A stretch of 41,793 bases of DNA from an uncultured Clostridiaceae bacterium (GCA_949902805.1 CATLDI010000009.1:1-41793); one strand, 5' to 3'; counted from the stretch's first letter, positions 1 through 8,642 are shown. Translations and numbers: made by a program. The notes: generated by a model not told the origin, from the letters alone.

Positions 1-58
1 CCTTTTAAATTAAATTTTAAAAATAATTGAAAAAATAAAAGGAAAGTTTTTGACGCGT

Positions 59-95
59 CCCAAATCTTTCCCAAATCTTTCCCAAATCTTTCCCA
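59..95. repeat. 11-bp tandem repeat (CCCAAATCTTT), about 3.4 copies
   Basis: Three perfect copies of CCCAAATCTTT are followed by a partial CCCA, downstream of the rpmE stop codon. No function is evident. It could be a replication-slippage microsatellite. Confidence 0.85.
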
Positions 96-132
96 CAAAA
101 AAAGAATGGTTTCCCACTCTATTTTATGTTTC

Positions 133-333
133 TTATTGAATTCCGTATTTTTTCTTAAATTTATCTGCTCTACCACCTGTTGTTTCTTTTCTTAAATTAC
201 CTGTCCAGTATGGATGACATTTTGAGCAAACGTCAACTTTCATTTCAGCTTTTACTGAATTTGTTTTCATTACGTTTCCACATGCACATGTAATTGTACT
301 TTCTGTATATGTTGGATGTATTCCTTCTCTCAT
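133..333 (-). CDS. rpmE: 50S ribosomal protein L31
   Basis: Protein of 66 aa, the usual length for L31. It carries the zinc-binding cysteine pattern of the C+ form: a CAC pair near residues 16-18 and VCSKCHPYWTG near residues 35-45. The family is a structural component of the large ribosomal subunit, and the zinc form is typical of zinc-replete growth. The start is the ATG at 333, which has an AGAGGTG Shine-Dalgarno a few bases upstream. A good promoter lies upstream (378-406), so the gene is probably transcribed by itself or leads a unit running off the left edge. Confidence 0.95.
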   Translation of the reverse strand: MREGIHPTYTESTITCACGNVMKTNSVKAEMKVDVCSKCHPYWTGNLRKETTGGRADKFKKKYGIQ

Positions 334-377
334 TTTGTATTCACCTCTTCCTCTCTTTATTAAAAACTATCTTTTAT

Positions 378-406
378 ATATTAACACATAAATACATTTT
401 TTTCAA
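378..406 (-). promoter_or_regulatory. Sigma-A-type promoter of rpmE
   Basis: Reading the minus strand, TTGAAA (401-406) and TAATAT (378-383) are separated by 17 bases and point to rpmE 45 bases downstream. This is sequence matching only. Confidence 0.6.
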
Positions 407-425
407 GTACTTATAATGTTTTTGT

Positions 426-575
426 CTATTTTTCTTTTTGTTCTTGTACATATTTAGCTGAAGCTCCCAGTTCATCTTCTATTGATGGATGAAATACAAA
501 CTTATTAACTAAATTGAACAAGCATGCTAGCACTACTATGACTAGTAATACTTTTTTCCAAACTTTCGCTATCAT
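426..575 (-). CDS. Small single-pass membrane protein, 49 aa, unknown function
   Basis: A short reading frame starting ATG at 575 with an AGGAG ribosome binding site 6-7 bases upstream. The predicted protein begins MIAKVWKKVLLVIVVLACLF, a positively charged start followed by one hydrophobic helix. A short polar tail ends in YVQEQKEK. This suggests a small inner-membrane peptide with a cytoplasmic N-terminus. I do not recognise a family. The good start site and clear charge/hydrophobic layout support a real gene. No functional neighbour is obvious. Confidence 0.6.
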   Translation of the reverse strand: MIAKVWKKVLLVIVVLACLFNLVNKFVFHPSIEDELGASAKYVQEQKEK

Positions 576-667
576 TTTTTCTCTCCTAAAAATTATACTT
601 CATATTAATTATACTATATTTTTCTATTTTGTCAATGATTTAGCATTTTTTTATTATATGCACTAAT

Positions 668-714
668 AAAAATCCCCTTTGAAATACATGATATGTATTT
701 CAAAGGGGATTTTT
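668..714. terminator. Bidirectional intrinsic terminator
   Basis: A perfect inverted repeat: arms 668-689 and 693-714 with a 3-base loop. A run of A lies on the left and a run of T on the right, so it can act on both strands. It overlaps the stop codon of the MazG-like gene, which it terminates on the minus strand. Confidence 0.85.
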
Positions 715-1022
715 TAAGATTCATTTTCCACCTTCACAAAATTTCCAACACTGTTTTTAACATATTTTCTTCGTTTATTCTTTTCAACCTTCTTAATTAT
801 TTCTTGTTCAAGATCTACTCCTCTAATTTCTGCTATTCCTAATAAGAATATAGCTACATCTGCTAATTCCTCAGGAAAACTATCCATACCTTTGTACCAT
901 GCATCATGAGCTTCTGCTACTTCTCCATAGAGATGACAGAATTCTTCATTTAAATCTGTAATGTTAAATCCATGCCGTTTTTTGTTTTCATATATTTCTT
1001 TTTGCAGTTCTTGTAGTGACAT
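714..1022 (-). CDS. MazG-like nucleotide pyrophosphohydrolase
   Basis: Protein of 102 aa with the all-alpha NTP pyrophosphatase signature of the MazG/dUTPase-like superfamily. The metal-binding acidic residues lie in two helices: LNEEFCHLYGEVAEAHDAW near 24-42 and EELADVAIFLLG near 51-62. Family members hydrolyse (d)NTPs to (d)NMP and pyrophosphate using Mg2+, usually as house-cleaning enzymes. The actual substrate cannot be read from sequence. The start at 1022 has an AGGAGG site upstream, its own promoter lies at 1057-1085, and the stop is inside a terminator, so it appears to be a single-gene unit. Confidence 0.8.
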   Translation of the reverse strand: MSLQELQKEIYENKKRHGFNITDLNEEFCHLYGEVAEAHDAWYKGMDSFPEELADVAIFLLGIAEIRGVDLEQEIIKKVEKNKRRKYVKNSVGNFVKVENES

Positions 1023-1056
1023 AATTATGTCCTCCTTTATTCTATAATTTTAGCAT

Positions 1057-1085
1057 ATATTATCACTTTTTATTTTATTTGTAAA
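1057..1085 (-). promoter_or_regulatory. Sigma-A-type promoter of the MazG-like gene
   Basis: TTTACA (1080-1085) and TAATAT (1057-1062) on the minus strand are separated by 17 bases, about 35 bases upstream of the start codon. Confidence 0.55.
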
Positions 1086-1135
1086 TATTTTTACAACATT
1101 TTTTTAACTTACATGCCTCTATAACTAATCTTTTG

Positions 1136-1744
1136 TTACCTTATGTTTTCTTCTTTATCTTCAATTTTACTATCTATTGCTATGTTAGTAACTCTATTTT
1201 CATCTTCTACTCCATCAGATAGTATTTTTCCTGTTCTTGAATCTAATATGAAAGAAAAACTATTTATATCTGGCAATCTTATAGCTGATATGTTATTTGC
1301 TCTCAATTTTTCGAATATTTCTTGTAAGTCTTTTTCTATTATTTTTCTGCTTTCATGATCTTTTTCTACTGGCGTTACACCCAGTACTAAACCTATATTA
1401 ATTGTATTAGTAATTTTGTCTTTATTCTTTAATATTTCATCATATAAGTCATCTATCTTCTTGCATCTTACTATTTCATTATTCTCATCTAATTCAAAGT
1501 CTGATTTGCAATTTCCTTTAATAACATTCATATGTGCTAAATAAGAAAAGCTTTTTTCGTACGCTATTAAAGCTATTCACGATTGTAACCCTATTGTAAG
1601 TAATAAAGGCTTTTGCTTATTTGCTACACCATATTCACGCATGTTTACAAACTGTACTAAGTCTTTTTCTGATTCTTCTATATTAAATTGCATTACTTTT
1701 AAAGCATTTTCTATATCTTGCAAATTTTTCTCCCATTTTTTCAC
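1136..1744 (-). pseudogene. Hypothetical ORF (about 202 codons) interrupted by an in-frame TGA
   Basis: A GTG-started frame from 1744 runs 55 codons (…LLLTIGLQS), meets TGA at 1577-1579, and continues in the same frame without another stop to 1136. The downstream part gains an ATG only at 1531, which has no ribosome binding site. The two halves together look like one charged, soluble protein (first half KKWEKNLQDIENALK, second half IGLVLGVTPVEKDHESRK). I recognise no family. Most simply this is a nonsense-mutated gene. A sequencing error or programmed read-through are alternatives. The start is also weak: an AGGTG lies near a different-frame ATG at about position 1735. Confidence 0.55.
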
Positions 1745-1795
1745 CTTTTAATTATTTTTTCAATTTCTTCATATCTTTTTACGTAATTTTAGTGG

Positions 1796-1849
1796 GTTGT
1801 CCCAAATTGTCCCATTTGTCACAATTAGGGACAGTCCCCAATTGAGACA
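1796..1849. repeat. GGGAC-rich REP-like repeat, copy 1 (overlaps the dnaE 3' end)
   Basis: An imperfect palindrome of TGTCCC...GGGACA type followed by TCCCCAATTGAGACA. The right half supplies the last codons of dnaE (protein end IGDCP). An inverted, diverged copy lies at 2080-2116 inside dnaE. Related GGGACGGTCC units are at 5433-5486 and 6643-6728. I see no transposase of the REP-associated type in this window. Confidence 0.65.
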
Positions 1850-4800
1850 TTTTCTTTTCCAACTATTTCTTCTATTTCTTCCAAAGTGGTTCCATTTACA
1901 AATATTCCACCTGCTGGTAGTATGCTTTCTCCGTTTATTATTTGCACTGGTGTGTTGTTTCTATTTCCTGTAAAAAATTTAAGCGCTCCTCTTAGTTTAT
2001 CTTTTTGTTCTTCTTTTAAGTTTGTAATATTTATGCTTAGTTTCTTTCTTTGATTTGCTTCTTGGTGTCCAAAAGGGATAGATGTCTCATTTGGACCTGT
2101 CCCCAATGGGATAATTTTGTTTGCTATTATACTAACACTTTGTTCTTCTTCTCTAATACTTAGTCTTCCTTCTACTAAAACTATGCTTTCTTCCATTAGT
2201 GCTTGTCCTGCTGACTGGTAAGCGTTTTCGAATACTATTGTTTCTATGTTTCCGTATAGGTCTTCTATATTTACGAAGGCCATTATTTTGTTATTTTTAG
2301 TATATTTCTTTTTGATGCTGTTTATTATTCCGGCAAATTTTACGGTTTGGCCGTCTTTTAGTGGGAAGGCTCCTGTTTGTTCTTGTTCTTCTAGGGCTTC
2401 TCTTATTTTTAGGGTGCTAAAGTTTGAGCACATTTCTATTTGTTCTTTTAGCTCTTCTAGTGGATGACCTGATATGTATAGGCCTAGCATTTCTTTTTCC
2501 ATTGATAGTAGTTCTTTGTCTGAGTATTCTTTTAGTGTGTGGTATGTGTATTTTAGTTTTTCTAGTTCGTTTTCTTCTTCACTATTGCCACTTGCTAGGT
2601 CAAACATTGATACTTGGCCTTTGAAGTTCTTTTTTGATGAGTCTGATATTGAGTCTAGTATTTCTTCGAATGATGCCATTAGTGTGCTTCTCGTTTGTTC
2701 AAATTCATCGAAGGCTCCTGCTTTTATTAAACTTTCTATACATTTTTTGTTTACCGCTTCTCCTTGTATCCTTTCGCAGAATTCTGTGAAACTTTTGTAT
2801 TTTCCGTTTTTTCTTCTTTCTTCTACTATACTATCTACTGCTGAAGTTCCTACGTTTTTTATACTTCCCATTCCGAAGCGTATTTTACCTTTATTATCTA
2901 CTGTGAACCTTGTTTCACTTTCATTTATGTCTGGCTTTAATATTTCTATGTTTAGCCTTTTACATTCTTCTATGTAATATGGTACTTTATCTAAGTTTCC
3001 TAAAAAGCTGTTTAATGTTGCTGCCATAAATTCTTCTGGATAATATGCTTTTAAGTATGCTGTTTGGTATGATACTACTGCATATGCTGCTGCGTGTGAT
3101 TTATTGAAGGCGTATTTTGCAAATTCTGCCATTTCATCAAATATTTTGTCTGCACTTTTTTCGTCTATTCCATTTCGTACACAACCTGGAACTATTACAT
3201 TTCCTTGTTCATCTACTTGGCCGTTAATGAATATTTCTCTTTCTTTTGCCATTACATCTAGCTTTTTCTTACCCATTGCACGACGTACTAAGTCAGCTCT
3301 TCCTAGTGAGTAACCTGCTAAGTCCCTAACTATTTGCATAACTTGTTCTTGGTATACCATACAGCCATATGTTACTTCTAGTATTGGTTTTAGTGATGGA
3401 TGTGTGTATACTGCGTGTTCAGGGTCTTTTTTATTTGCTATGTATCTTGGAATTTGGTCCATTGGTCCTGGGCGATATAATGAAACTCCAGCTATAATAT
3501 CTTCTAAACTATCTGGTTTTAGTTCTTTCATGAAGTTTGTCATTCCTTGTGATTCGAATTGGAATATTCCAACTGAGTTTCCTTCTTGCCATAGTTTATA
3601 TACTTTTGGGTCATTCATGTCTTTGTCAAATTCTACATCTATATTTTTATCTTTTTTTACTAGGTCTATTGTGTCTTTTATAACTGTTAGTGTTCGAAGT
3701 CCTAAGAAGTCCATTTTTAATAAACCTAGTTCTTCTAGGGTTGTCATTATAAACTGTGTAGATATGTTTCCTTCTCTTACATATAGTGGCACATATGTAT
3801 CTACTGGGTCTTTTGTTATTACTATTCCACAGGCGTGTGTTGATGCCTGACGTGGCATTCCTTCTAATGCCATTGCTATATCTAGTAGTTTTTTTATTTC
3901 TGCGTCTGATTCGTATAAATCTCTTAGTTCTCTATTTTGCTCCATTGCTTTTTTTATTGTTATATGTATTTCGTTTGGTATCATTTTTGCAAGTTTATCT
4001 GCTTCGGCATATGGAACATCTAGTACTCTTGCTACATCACGTATTACCATTCTTGCTGACATTGTTCCGAATGTTATTATTTGTGATACATGGTCATATC
4101 CATACTTTTCACATACATATTCTATTACTTTATCTCTTTTTTCGTAGCAGAAGTCTACGTCGAAGTCGGGCATGCTAATTCTTTCTGGATTTAGGAAACG
4201 TTCGAATAGTAGGTTATATTTTATTGGGTCTATGTCTGTTATTCCTATTGCATATGCTACTATTGAACCTGCTCCTGAGCCACGACCTGGGCCTACTGGA
4301 ATGTCATGTGTTTTTGCGTAGTTTATGTAGTCCCATACTATTAGGAAATAGTCTACATATCCCATTTTTTTGATTACGCCTAGTTCGTATTCTGCTCTTT
4401 TTGTTATTTCTTCTGGTAGTGAGCTGTAGGCTTGTTCTAGTTGGTGGCTATTCGGGTCGCCCATGGGTCCAACCCCTACATTTCCGTATTTTTTTATTAG
4501 TCCTCTTTTTGTTAAATCTTCTATATAGTCATAGTGTGTTTCAAAACCTTCTGGTACATCGTAATTTGGAAGTATTGTGTGTCCGAATTCAAATTCTACA
4601 TTACATTTCTCTGCTATTTTTACTGTGTTTTCTATTGCTTCTGGTACGTTTGAGAAGTAGTCGCTCATTTCTTCTGGAGATTTTATATATAGTTCGTCTG
4701 TTTCAAAACGCATTCTGTCTTCGTCTGACATTTTCTTTCCTGTTTGGATACATAGTAATACTTCGTGGTTGTATGCATCTTCTCTTCTTGAGTAGTGCGC

Positions 4801-5415
4801 GTCGTTTGTTGCAACTAGTGGAATATTTAGTTCTTTTGATAGTTCTACTAGCTTTTGATTTACTAATGTTTGTGCTTTTACTCCATTGTTTTGAATTTCT
4901 AGGTAGTAGTCTTCTCCAAATAAATTTTTAAACCATAGTGCTACTTTCTTTGCTTCTTCCATATCGTTATTTAGTATTGCTTGGTTTACTTCTCCTGCCA
5001 AACACGCACTACAACATACTAAGCCTTCATGGTATTTTTCTAATATTTCTTTATCTATACGTGGTTTATAATAAAAACCTTCTGTGTAACTTAAAGAAAC
5101 TAATTTTGATAAGTTTTGATAACCTTGTTTGTCTTTTGCAAGTAGTATTAAGTGGTTATATTTACTATCTAAATTAGGGTCTTTATCATGCCTTGTACGT
5201 GGTGCTACATATACTTCACACCCTATAATTGGCTTTATATCGTTTGCCTTGCAGGCTTTATAAAAATCTATAACACCAAACATAGAGCCATGGTCTGTAA
5301 TTGCTATTGCATTCATTCCAAGCTCTTTTGCTATAACTGGTATATCTTTTATTCTATTTGCTCCATCTAACAAGCTAAACTCACTATGTATGTGTAAATG
5401 TACAAAATTTGACAT
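1825..5415 (-). CDS. dnaE: DNA polymerase III subunit alpha (DnaE type)
   Basis: Replicative polymerase of 1196 aa. The N-terminal PHP domain starts at residue 4 with HLHIHSEFSLLDG. The polymerase catalytic PDFDVDF lies near residues 414-421. The beta-nucleotidyltransferase core and (HhH)2 region follow, then an OB-fold around 1015-1060 (FAGIINSIKKKYT...). No exonuclease domain is inserted, so it is DnaE rather than PolC. The start is ATG at 5415 with GGAGG about 8 bases upstream. Two oddities map to repeat DNA. Residues near 1101-1116 (LGTGPNETSIPFG) and the extreme C-terminus (GDCP) are encoded by GGGAC-type repeats, probably insertions tolerated in the C-terminal region. rqcP overlaps its start by 32 bases. 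Confidence 0.97.
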   Translation of the reverse strand: MSNFVHLHIHSEFSLLDGANRIKDIPVIAKELGMNAIAITDHGSMFGVIDFYKACKANDIKPIIGCEVYVAPRTRHDKDPNLDSKYNHLILLAKDKQGYQNLSKLVSLSYTEGFYYKPRIDKEILEKYHEGLVCCSACLAGEVNQAILNNDMEEAKKVALWFKNLFGEDYYLEIQNNGVKAQTLVNQKLVELSKELNIPLVATNDAHYSRREDAYNHEVLLCIQTGKKMSDEDRMRFETDELYIKSPEEMSDYFSNVPEAIENTVKIAEKCNVEFEFGHTILPNYDVPEGFETHYDYIEDLTKRGLIKKYGNVGVGPMGDPNSHQLEQAYSSLPEEITKRAEYELGVIKKMGYVDYFLIVWDYINYAKTHDIPVGPGRGSGAGSIVAYAIGITDIDPIKYNLLFERFLNPERISMPDFDVDFCYEKRDKVIEYVCEKYGYDHVSQIITFGTMSARMVIRDVARVLDVPYAEADKLAKMIPNEIHITIKKAMEQNRELRDLYESDAEIKKLLDIAMALEGMPRQASTHACGIVITKDPVDTYVPLYVREGNISTQFIMTTLEELGLLKMDFLGLRTLTVIKDTIDLVKKDKNIDVEFDKDMNDPKVYKLWQEGNSVGIFQFESQGMTNFMKELKPDSLEDIIAGVSLYRPGPMDQIPRYIANKKDPEHAVYTHPSLKPILEVTYGCMVYQEQVMQIVRDLAGYSLGRADLVRRAMGKKKLDVMAKEREIFINGQVDEQGNVIVPGCVRNGIDEKSADKIFDEMAEFAKYAFNKSHAAAYAVVSYQTAYLKAYYPEEFMAATLNSFLGNLDKVPYYIEECKRLNIEILKPDINESETRFTVDNKGKIRFGMGSIKNVGTSAVDSIVEERRKNGKYKSFTEFCERIQGEAVNKKCIESLIKAGAFDEFEQTRSTLMASFEEILDSISDSSKKNFKGQVSMFDLASGNSEEENELEKLKYTYHTLKEYSDKELLSMEKEMLGLYISGHPLEELKEQIEMCSNFSTLKIREALEEQEQTGAFPLKDGQTVKFAGIINSIKKKYTKNNKIMAFVNIEDLYGNIETIVFENAYQSAGQALMEESIVLVEGRLSIREEEQSVSIIANKIIPLGTGPNETSIPFGHQEANQRKKLSINITNLKEEQKDKLRGALKFFTGNRNNTPVQIINGESILPAGGIFVNGTTLEEIEEIVGKENVSIGDCP
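2080..2116. repeat. GGGAC-type repeat inside dnaE, copy 2
   Basis: The minus strand here reads CCCATTGGGGACAGG followed by TCCAAATGAGACATC. It closely resembles the plus strand of copy 1 (1822-1850), so it is an inverted copy of the same element. It is read in frame in dnaE as about 12 extra residues. Confidence 0.6.
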
Positions 5416-5749
5416 CCTTCTTCCTCCCCGAACGGTAGGGACGGTCCTTTTCGTTCCGAAATTGGAACGCTGGGGACGGTCCTTTTATTATTTTTTGTTT
5501 TTTATACTTATTTAAATTATTTTTATTAGTTCTCCCATATCTTTTCCGTTGCACTTGTGGTATTTTTATAATTTCAAATTTAGATATTTTATCTCCAAAT
5601 TTTATTTCTACAATATCTCCCACTTTTACTTCATAACTTGGCTTTACTACCTTTCCATTAACCGAAACTCTACCTCCATCTGCCGCTTCATTTGCTACGG
5701 TTCTTCTTTTTATTACTCTTGAAACTTTTAAAAATTTATCTAATCTCAT
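5384..5749 (-). CDS. rqcP: S4-domain RNA-binding protein of the RqcP (YabO) family, with repeat-encoded tail
   Basis: The first about 75 residues match the small S4 family closely (MRLDKFLKVSRVIKRRTVAN, then VNGKVVKPSYEVKVGDIVEI). RqcP binds the stalled 50S-peptidyl-tRNA complex and helps RqcH add C-terminal alanine tails. Typical members are about 85-90 aa; this one is 121 aa. The surplus C-terminus (GPSPAFQFRNEKDRPYRSG...) is encoded by a GGGACGGTCC repeat pair at 5433-5486. It then runs into the dnaE start region, overlapping it by 32 bases. The start ATG at 5749 has AAAAGGAG upstream. Location before dnaE suggests co-transcription. Whether the tail is stably made is unknown. Confidence 0.85.
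   Translation of the reverse strand: MRLDKFLKVSRVIKRRTVANEAADGGRVSVNGKVVKPSYEVKVGDIVEIKFGDKISKFEIIKIPQVQRKRYGRTNKNNLNKYKKQKIIKGPSPAFQFRNEKDRPYRSGRKKDVKFCTFTHT
5433..5486. repeat. GGGACGGTCC REP-like pair
   Basis: Two copies of GGGACGGTCCTTTT (about 5438 and 5473) surround the palindrome CGTTCCGAAATTGGAACG. The unit lies within the last codons of rqcP, just upstream of the dnaE Shine-Dalgarno. Confidence 0.7.
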
Positions 5750-5817
5750 TTTTTTCTCCTTTTATTATTTTGCAATGAAAGTATATCATAATTTGAATTC
5801 TTAAACAATATGAAATA

Positions 5818-5851
5818 CAAAAAGAATTGGATAATTCCAACTCTTTTTGTG
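5818..5851. terminator. Intrinsic terminator after the pilin-like gene
   Basis: The inverted repeat AAAAAGAATTGGA / TTCCAACTCTTTTT lies between the pilin-like gene stop (5867) and rqcP. The same AAGAATTGG...CCAATTCTT stem recurs at 6608-6639. A-rich and T-rich flanks allow use on either strand. Confidence 0.65.
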
Positions 5852-5866
5852 TTTTATTAAAAATTT

Positions 5867-6466
5867 TTAATTTATTGCATTCTCTAAATTACCAAGTGCA
5901 TAAATATGTGCTGCACCTCTATATATAGCTGTACATTCTATAGTAGTTCCAACATCTGGGTTTATCATATATGCTACTGTTGCAGTTGAATAATATTTAG
6001 AAGATGCATATGGATGACACTCATTATCAACTAATTTTATTAATTCTTGATTTGTATTATTTACATCAATTTTTGTGCTTGCTTTATATGAACCACTACC
6101 ATCTCCAATTCCAGAGACAACAATCATAATGAGTGGATATTTTTCATTTAATGTATGTGTAACTTTATATCCATTATCAGGACTAATATTGCTTTTATAA
6201 ATTTCATTATAATTTTCTAATGAGTTTATGTCTAATCCGACTTTTTTGTTTTCACCAATATTAAGAATATTATTTATTTTTTCCTCATGACTTTCTATTA
6301 TGACATTTTCTTCTATTTGTGAGTTTTGATATTTTTCTTTAGCAAATTTTGCCTTTTCTATTATCCCATTTTTTGTTAGTATAGAAATTGATATTCCTGC
6401 TAGTATTATTAATATTATTATTGTTATTACAAGTGATATTATCGTTATTGCTTTTTGACTTTTCAT
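5867..6466 (-). CDS. Pilin-like (type IV prepilin-type N-terminus) protein
   Basis: Protein of 199 aa with a class III-like leader: a short basic start (MKSQK) followed by a long hydrophobic helix AITIISLVITIIILIILAG (residues 6-24). A helical stalk (IIEKAKFAKEKYQ) and a polar C-terminal domain follow. This is the layout of type IV pilins/pseudopilins, in which a prepilin peptidase cuts before the hydrophobic helix. The usual Glu5 and the Gly at -1 are not seen, so processing is uncertain. RBS GGGGG is upstream of ATG 6466. No secretion ATPase or peptidase is nearby. Two decayed relatives with different C-terminal domains occur at 8937-10282 and 19158-20430. Confidence 0.7.
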   Translation of the reverse strand: MKSQKAITIISLVITIIILIILAGISISILTKNGIIEKAKFAKEKYQNSQIEENVIIESHEEKINNILNIGENKKVGLDINSLENYNEIYKSNISPDNGYKVTHTLNEKYPLIMIVVSGIGDGSGSYKASTKIDVNNTNQELIKLVDNECHPYASSKYYSTATVAYMINPDVGTTIECTAIYRGAAHIYALGNLENAIN

Positions 6467-6607
6467 TTGTTTTCCCCCTCGTATTTCTATTTATATTTTA
6501 TATTTCTTTTTATTTATTGGCAATAGATTTTCTGTAAATTAGTCGCTAATTAATTCCCATAAATTTTATTCTTTATTTTTATAGCTCAGTTACTTTAATG
6601 TTAGCGC

Positions 6608-6639
6608 AAAAAAGAATTGGTTTTCTCCAATTCTTTTTT
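6608..6639 (-). terminator. Intrinsic terminator downstream of thrS
   Basis: 13-bp arms AAAAAAGAATTGG (6608-6620) and CCAATTCTTTTTT (6627-6639) with a 6-base loop, about 105 bases beyond the thrS stop. Confidence 0.75.
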
Positions 6640-6642
6640 GTA

Positions 6643-6728
6643 GGACAATGGGACGGAGTTTTTGTCCTTAGTTTTTCGTAAACTTTTAGCTTAAAAGACT
6701 AGGGACAAAAACTCCGTCCCATTGTCCC
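6643..6728. repeat. Long inverted REP-like element (GGACAATGGGACGG arms)
   Basis: The left arm 6643-6670 and right arm 6699-6728 are near-perfect complements (GGACAATGGGACGGAG...). They flank an AT-rich middle that can itself pair weakly. It lies immediately past the thrS stop codon and shares the GGGACGG core with the rqcP and dnaE copies. It could also terminate transcription. Confidence 0.75.
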
Positions 6729-6744
6729 TCCATTGTCTCTTATT

Positions 6745-8517
6745 TTATATTGTATATTTTTTTATTTCATCTTCTATACGATTAATAAATTCTTCTACTG
6801 GCATTTGTCCAATATCTCCATCTTTTCTTGCTCTTACTCCAACTGCGTTTGCTTCTATTTCTTTATCTCCTATTACTAGTATATATGGGACTTTTTCCAT
6901 TTGGGCTTCACGTATTTTGTAGCCTAGTTTTTCTTGTCTTGAGTCTAATTCTACACGAATTTCCTTTTCTAGTAATTTGTTGTAAACTTCTTTTGTATAG
7001 TCGAGTTGTTTATCTGTTATTGGAAGTACTTTTACTTGAAGTGGTGCTAACCATGTTGGTAAAGCTCCTTTTGTTTCTTCTAAGTAGTATGCTATAAATC
7101 TATCTATACTTCCAAATATTGCTCTGTGAAGTACTACTGGCATTTTCTTTTCCCCGTCTTTATCTATATATGATAGATTAAATTTTGCTGGCAAGCAGAA
7201 ATCTAGTTGGCAAGTTGATAGTGTATATTCGTTTCCTACTGCTGGTTTTACTTGAACATCTAATTTAGGTCCGTAAAAGGCTGCTTCTCCTATTTTTTCT
7301 ACGTATGATATTCCTATATCATCTAAAACTTTTCTTAATTTGCTTTCTGCTATTTCCCACATTTCGTCATCTGGATGATATTTTACTTTGTCTTCTGGGT
7401 CTCTTAATGATAATTCGAAGTGATAGTCTGTAATATTTAAGTCTTTATATGCTTCTAGTATTAAATTTACTACTGTTTTGAATTCTTCTTCTATTTGTTC
7501 TGGTGTTACAAAAAGGTGTGCATCATTTTGGCAGAAAGTTCTTACTCTTTCTATTCCTTTTAGTGTTCCGCTTGCCTCAAATCTGCAGTCTCTTGCTATT
7601 TCTCCTATTCTGATTGGTAAGTCTCTATAAGAGTGTATAGAGTTTGCATATATCATCATGTGGTGTGGGCAGTTCATTGGGCGAAGTACGAATTCTTCTC
7701 CTTCAACTTCCATTTTAGGAAACATTCCATCTTTGTAGTGGTCCCAGTGTCCTGATGTTTTGTATAGGTCAACTGTTGCTAGTGGTGGTGTTAAAACGTG
7801 TTTATAACCTAGTTTCTTTTCTTTCCCTTTTATATAGTTTTCTAATAATTCCCATATAATATATCCATTTGGTAAATACATTGGAAGACCTTTTCCTACT
7901 AAGTCATGTGTCATAAATATCCCTAGTTCTTTTCCTAATTTTCTGTGGTCTCTTTGTTTTGCTTCTTCTAGTTTTTGTAAATATTCTTCTAGTTCACTTG
8001 CTTTAGGAAATGATATTCCATATACTCTTTGAAGAGATTTGTTTTTTGCGTCTCCTTTCCAATATGCTGATGACATTGATGTTAATTTTATAGCTTTTAC
8101 TTTTCCTGTGCTTGGAAGATGTGGTCCACGACATAGGTCAACAAATTCACCTTGTTTATAGAATGATATTACTTCTCCTTCTGGTAGTTCTTTTATTAAT
8201 TCTACCTTGTATGGTTCTTCTTTTTCCTCCATTAATTTAATTGCTTCTTCTCGTGGAAGTTCAAATCTTTCTATACTCAAGTCTTCTTTAATTATTTTTT
8301 TCATTTCTTCTTCTAGTTTTGCAATATCATCTTCTGTGAATGGTTTTTCTACATCGAAATCATAATAGAAACCATTTTCTATTGATGGTCCTATTGTTAA
8401 TTTATAATCTGGAAATAGTCTTTTTACTGCTTGTGCTAATATGTGGGCTGTTGTATGCCAGTACATACTTTCCTCTACTTCTGCAGTTCTTCCACCTTCT
8501 AATTTGATTTTGAACAT
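6745..8517 (-). CDS. thrS: Threonine--tRNA ligase
   Basis: Class II aminoacyl-tRNA synthetase charging tRNA-Thr. It shows the editing-domain opening WHTTAHILAQAVKRLFP, the zinc/active-site block RPMNCPHHMMIY, the class II motif 3 region and a C-terminal anticodon-binding domain. An in-frame ATG exists 6 codons upstream (8535), but the GGAGGAG ribosome site lies after it and 8 bases before the ATG at 8517. The likely protein is therefore about 590 aa, starting MFKIKLEGG. It lacks the N-terminal TGS domain of about 60 residues found in many ThrRS, leaving only a short lead-in before the editing domain. Expression is controlled by the upstream T-box leader. Confidence 0.96.
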   Translation of the reverse strand: MFKIKLEGGRTAEVEESMYWHTTAHILAQAVKRLFPDYKLTIGPSIENGFYYDFDVEKPFTEDDIAKLEEEMKKIIKEDLSIERFELPREEAIKLMEEKEEPYKVELIKELPEGEVISFYKQGEFVDLCRGPHLPSTGKVKAIKLTSMSSAYWKGDAKNKSLQRVYGISFPKASELEEYLQKLEEAKQRDHRKLGKELGIFMTHDLVGKGLPMYLPNGYIIWELLENYIKGKEKKLGYKHVLTPPLATVDLYKTSGHWDHYKDGMFPKMEVEGEEFVLRPMNCPHHMMIYANSIHSYRDLPIRIGEIARDCRFEASGTLKGIERVRTFCQNDAHLFVTPEQIEEEFKTVVNLILEAYKDLNITDYHFELSLRDPEDKVKYHPDDEMWEIAESKLRKVLDDIGISYVEKIGEAAFYGPKLDVQVKPAVGNEYTLSTCQLDFCLPAKFNLSYIDKDGEKKMPVVLHRAIFGSIDRFIAYYLEETKGALPTWLAPLQVKVLPITDKQLDYTKEVYNKLLEKEIRVELDSRQEKLGYKIREAQMEKVPYILVIGDKEIEANAVGVRARKDGDIGQMPVEEFINRIEDEIKKYTI

Positions 8518-8642
8518 TCTCTTCTCCTCCTTCATGCGAAGTGTGTATTATTCACTCTTCACTATTCATTTTTTATTTTAGGAATTCTTCCCGCTCTTAA
8601 AATTTTCTCTACATGTCAAAAAAAGCAATTCCGTTTTCATTC

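Noticed and set aside
59..95. Possible CRISPR-like array
   Set aside because: The 11-bp units are directly adjacent with no spacers and no cas genes are present.
1143..1358. 71-codon plus-strand frame starting MFSSLSSILL
   Set aside because: Antisense to the 1136-1744 frame with no ribosome site; not a signal peptide gene.
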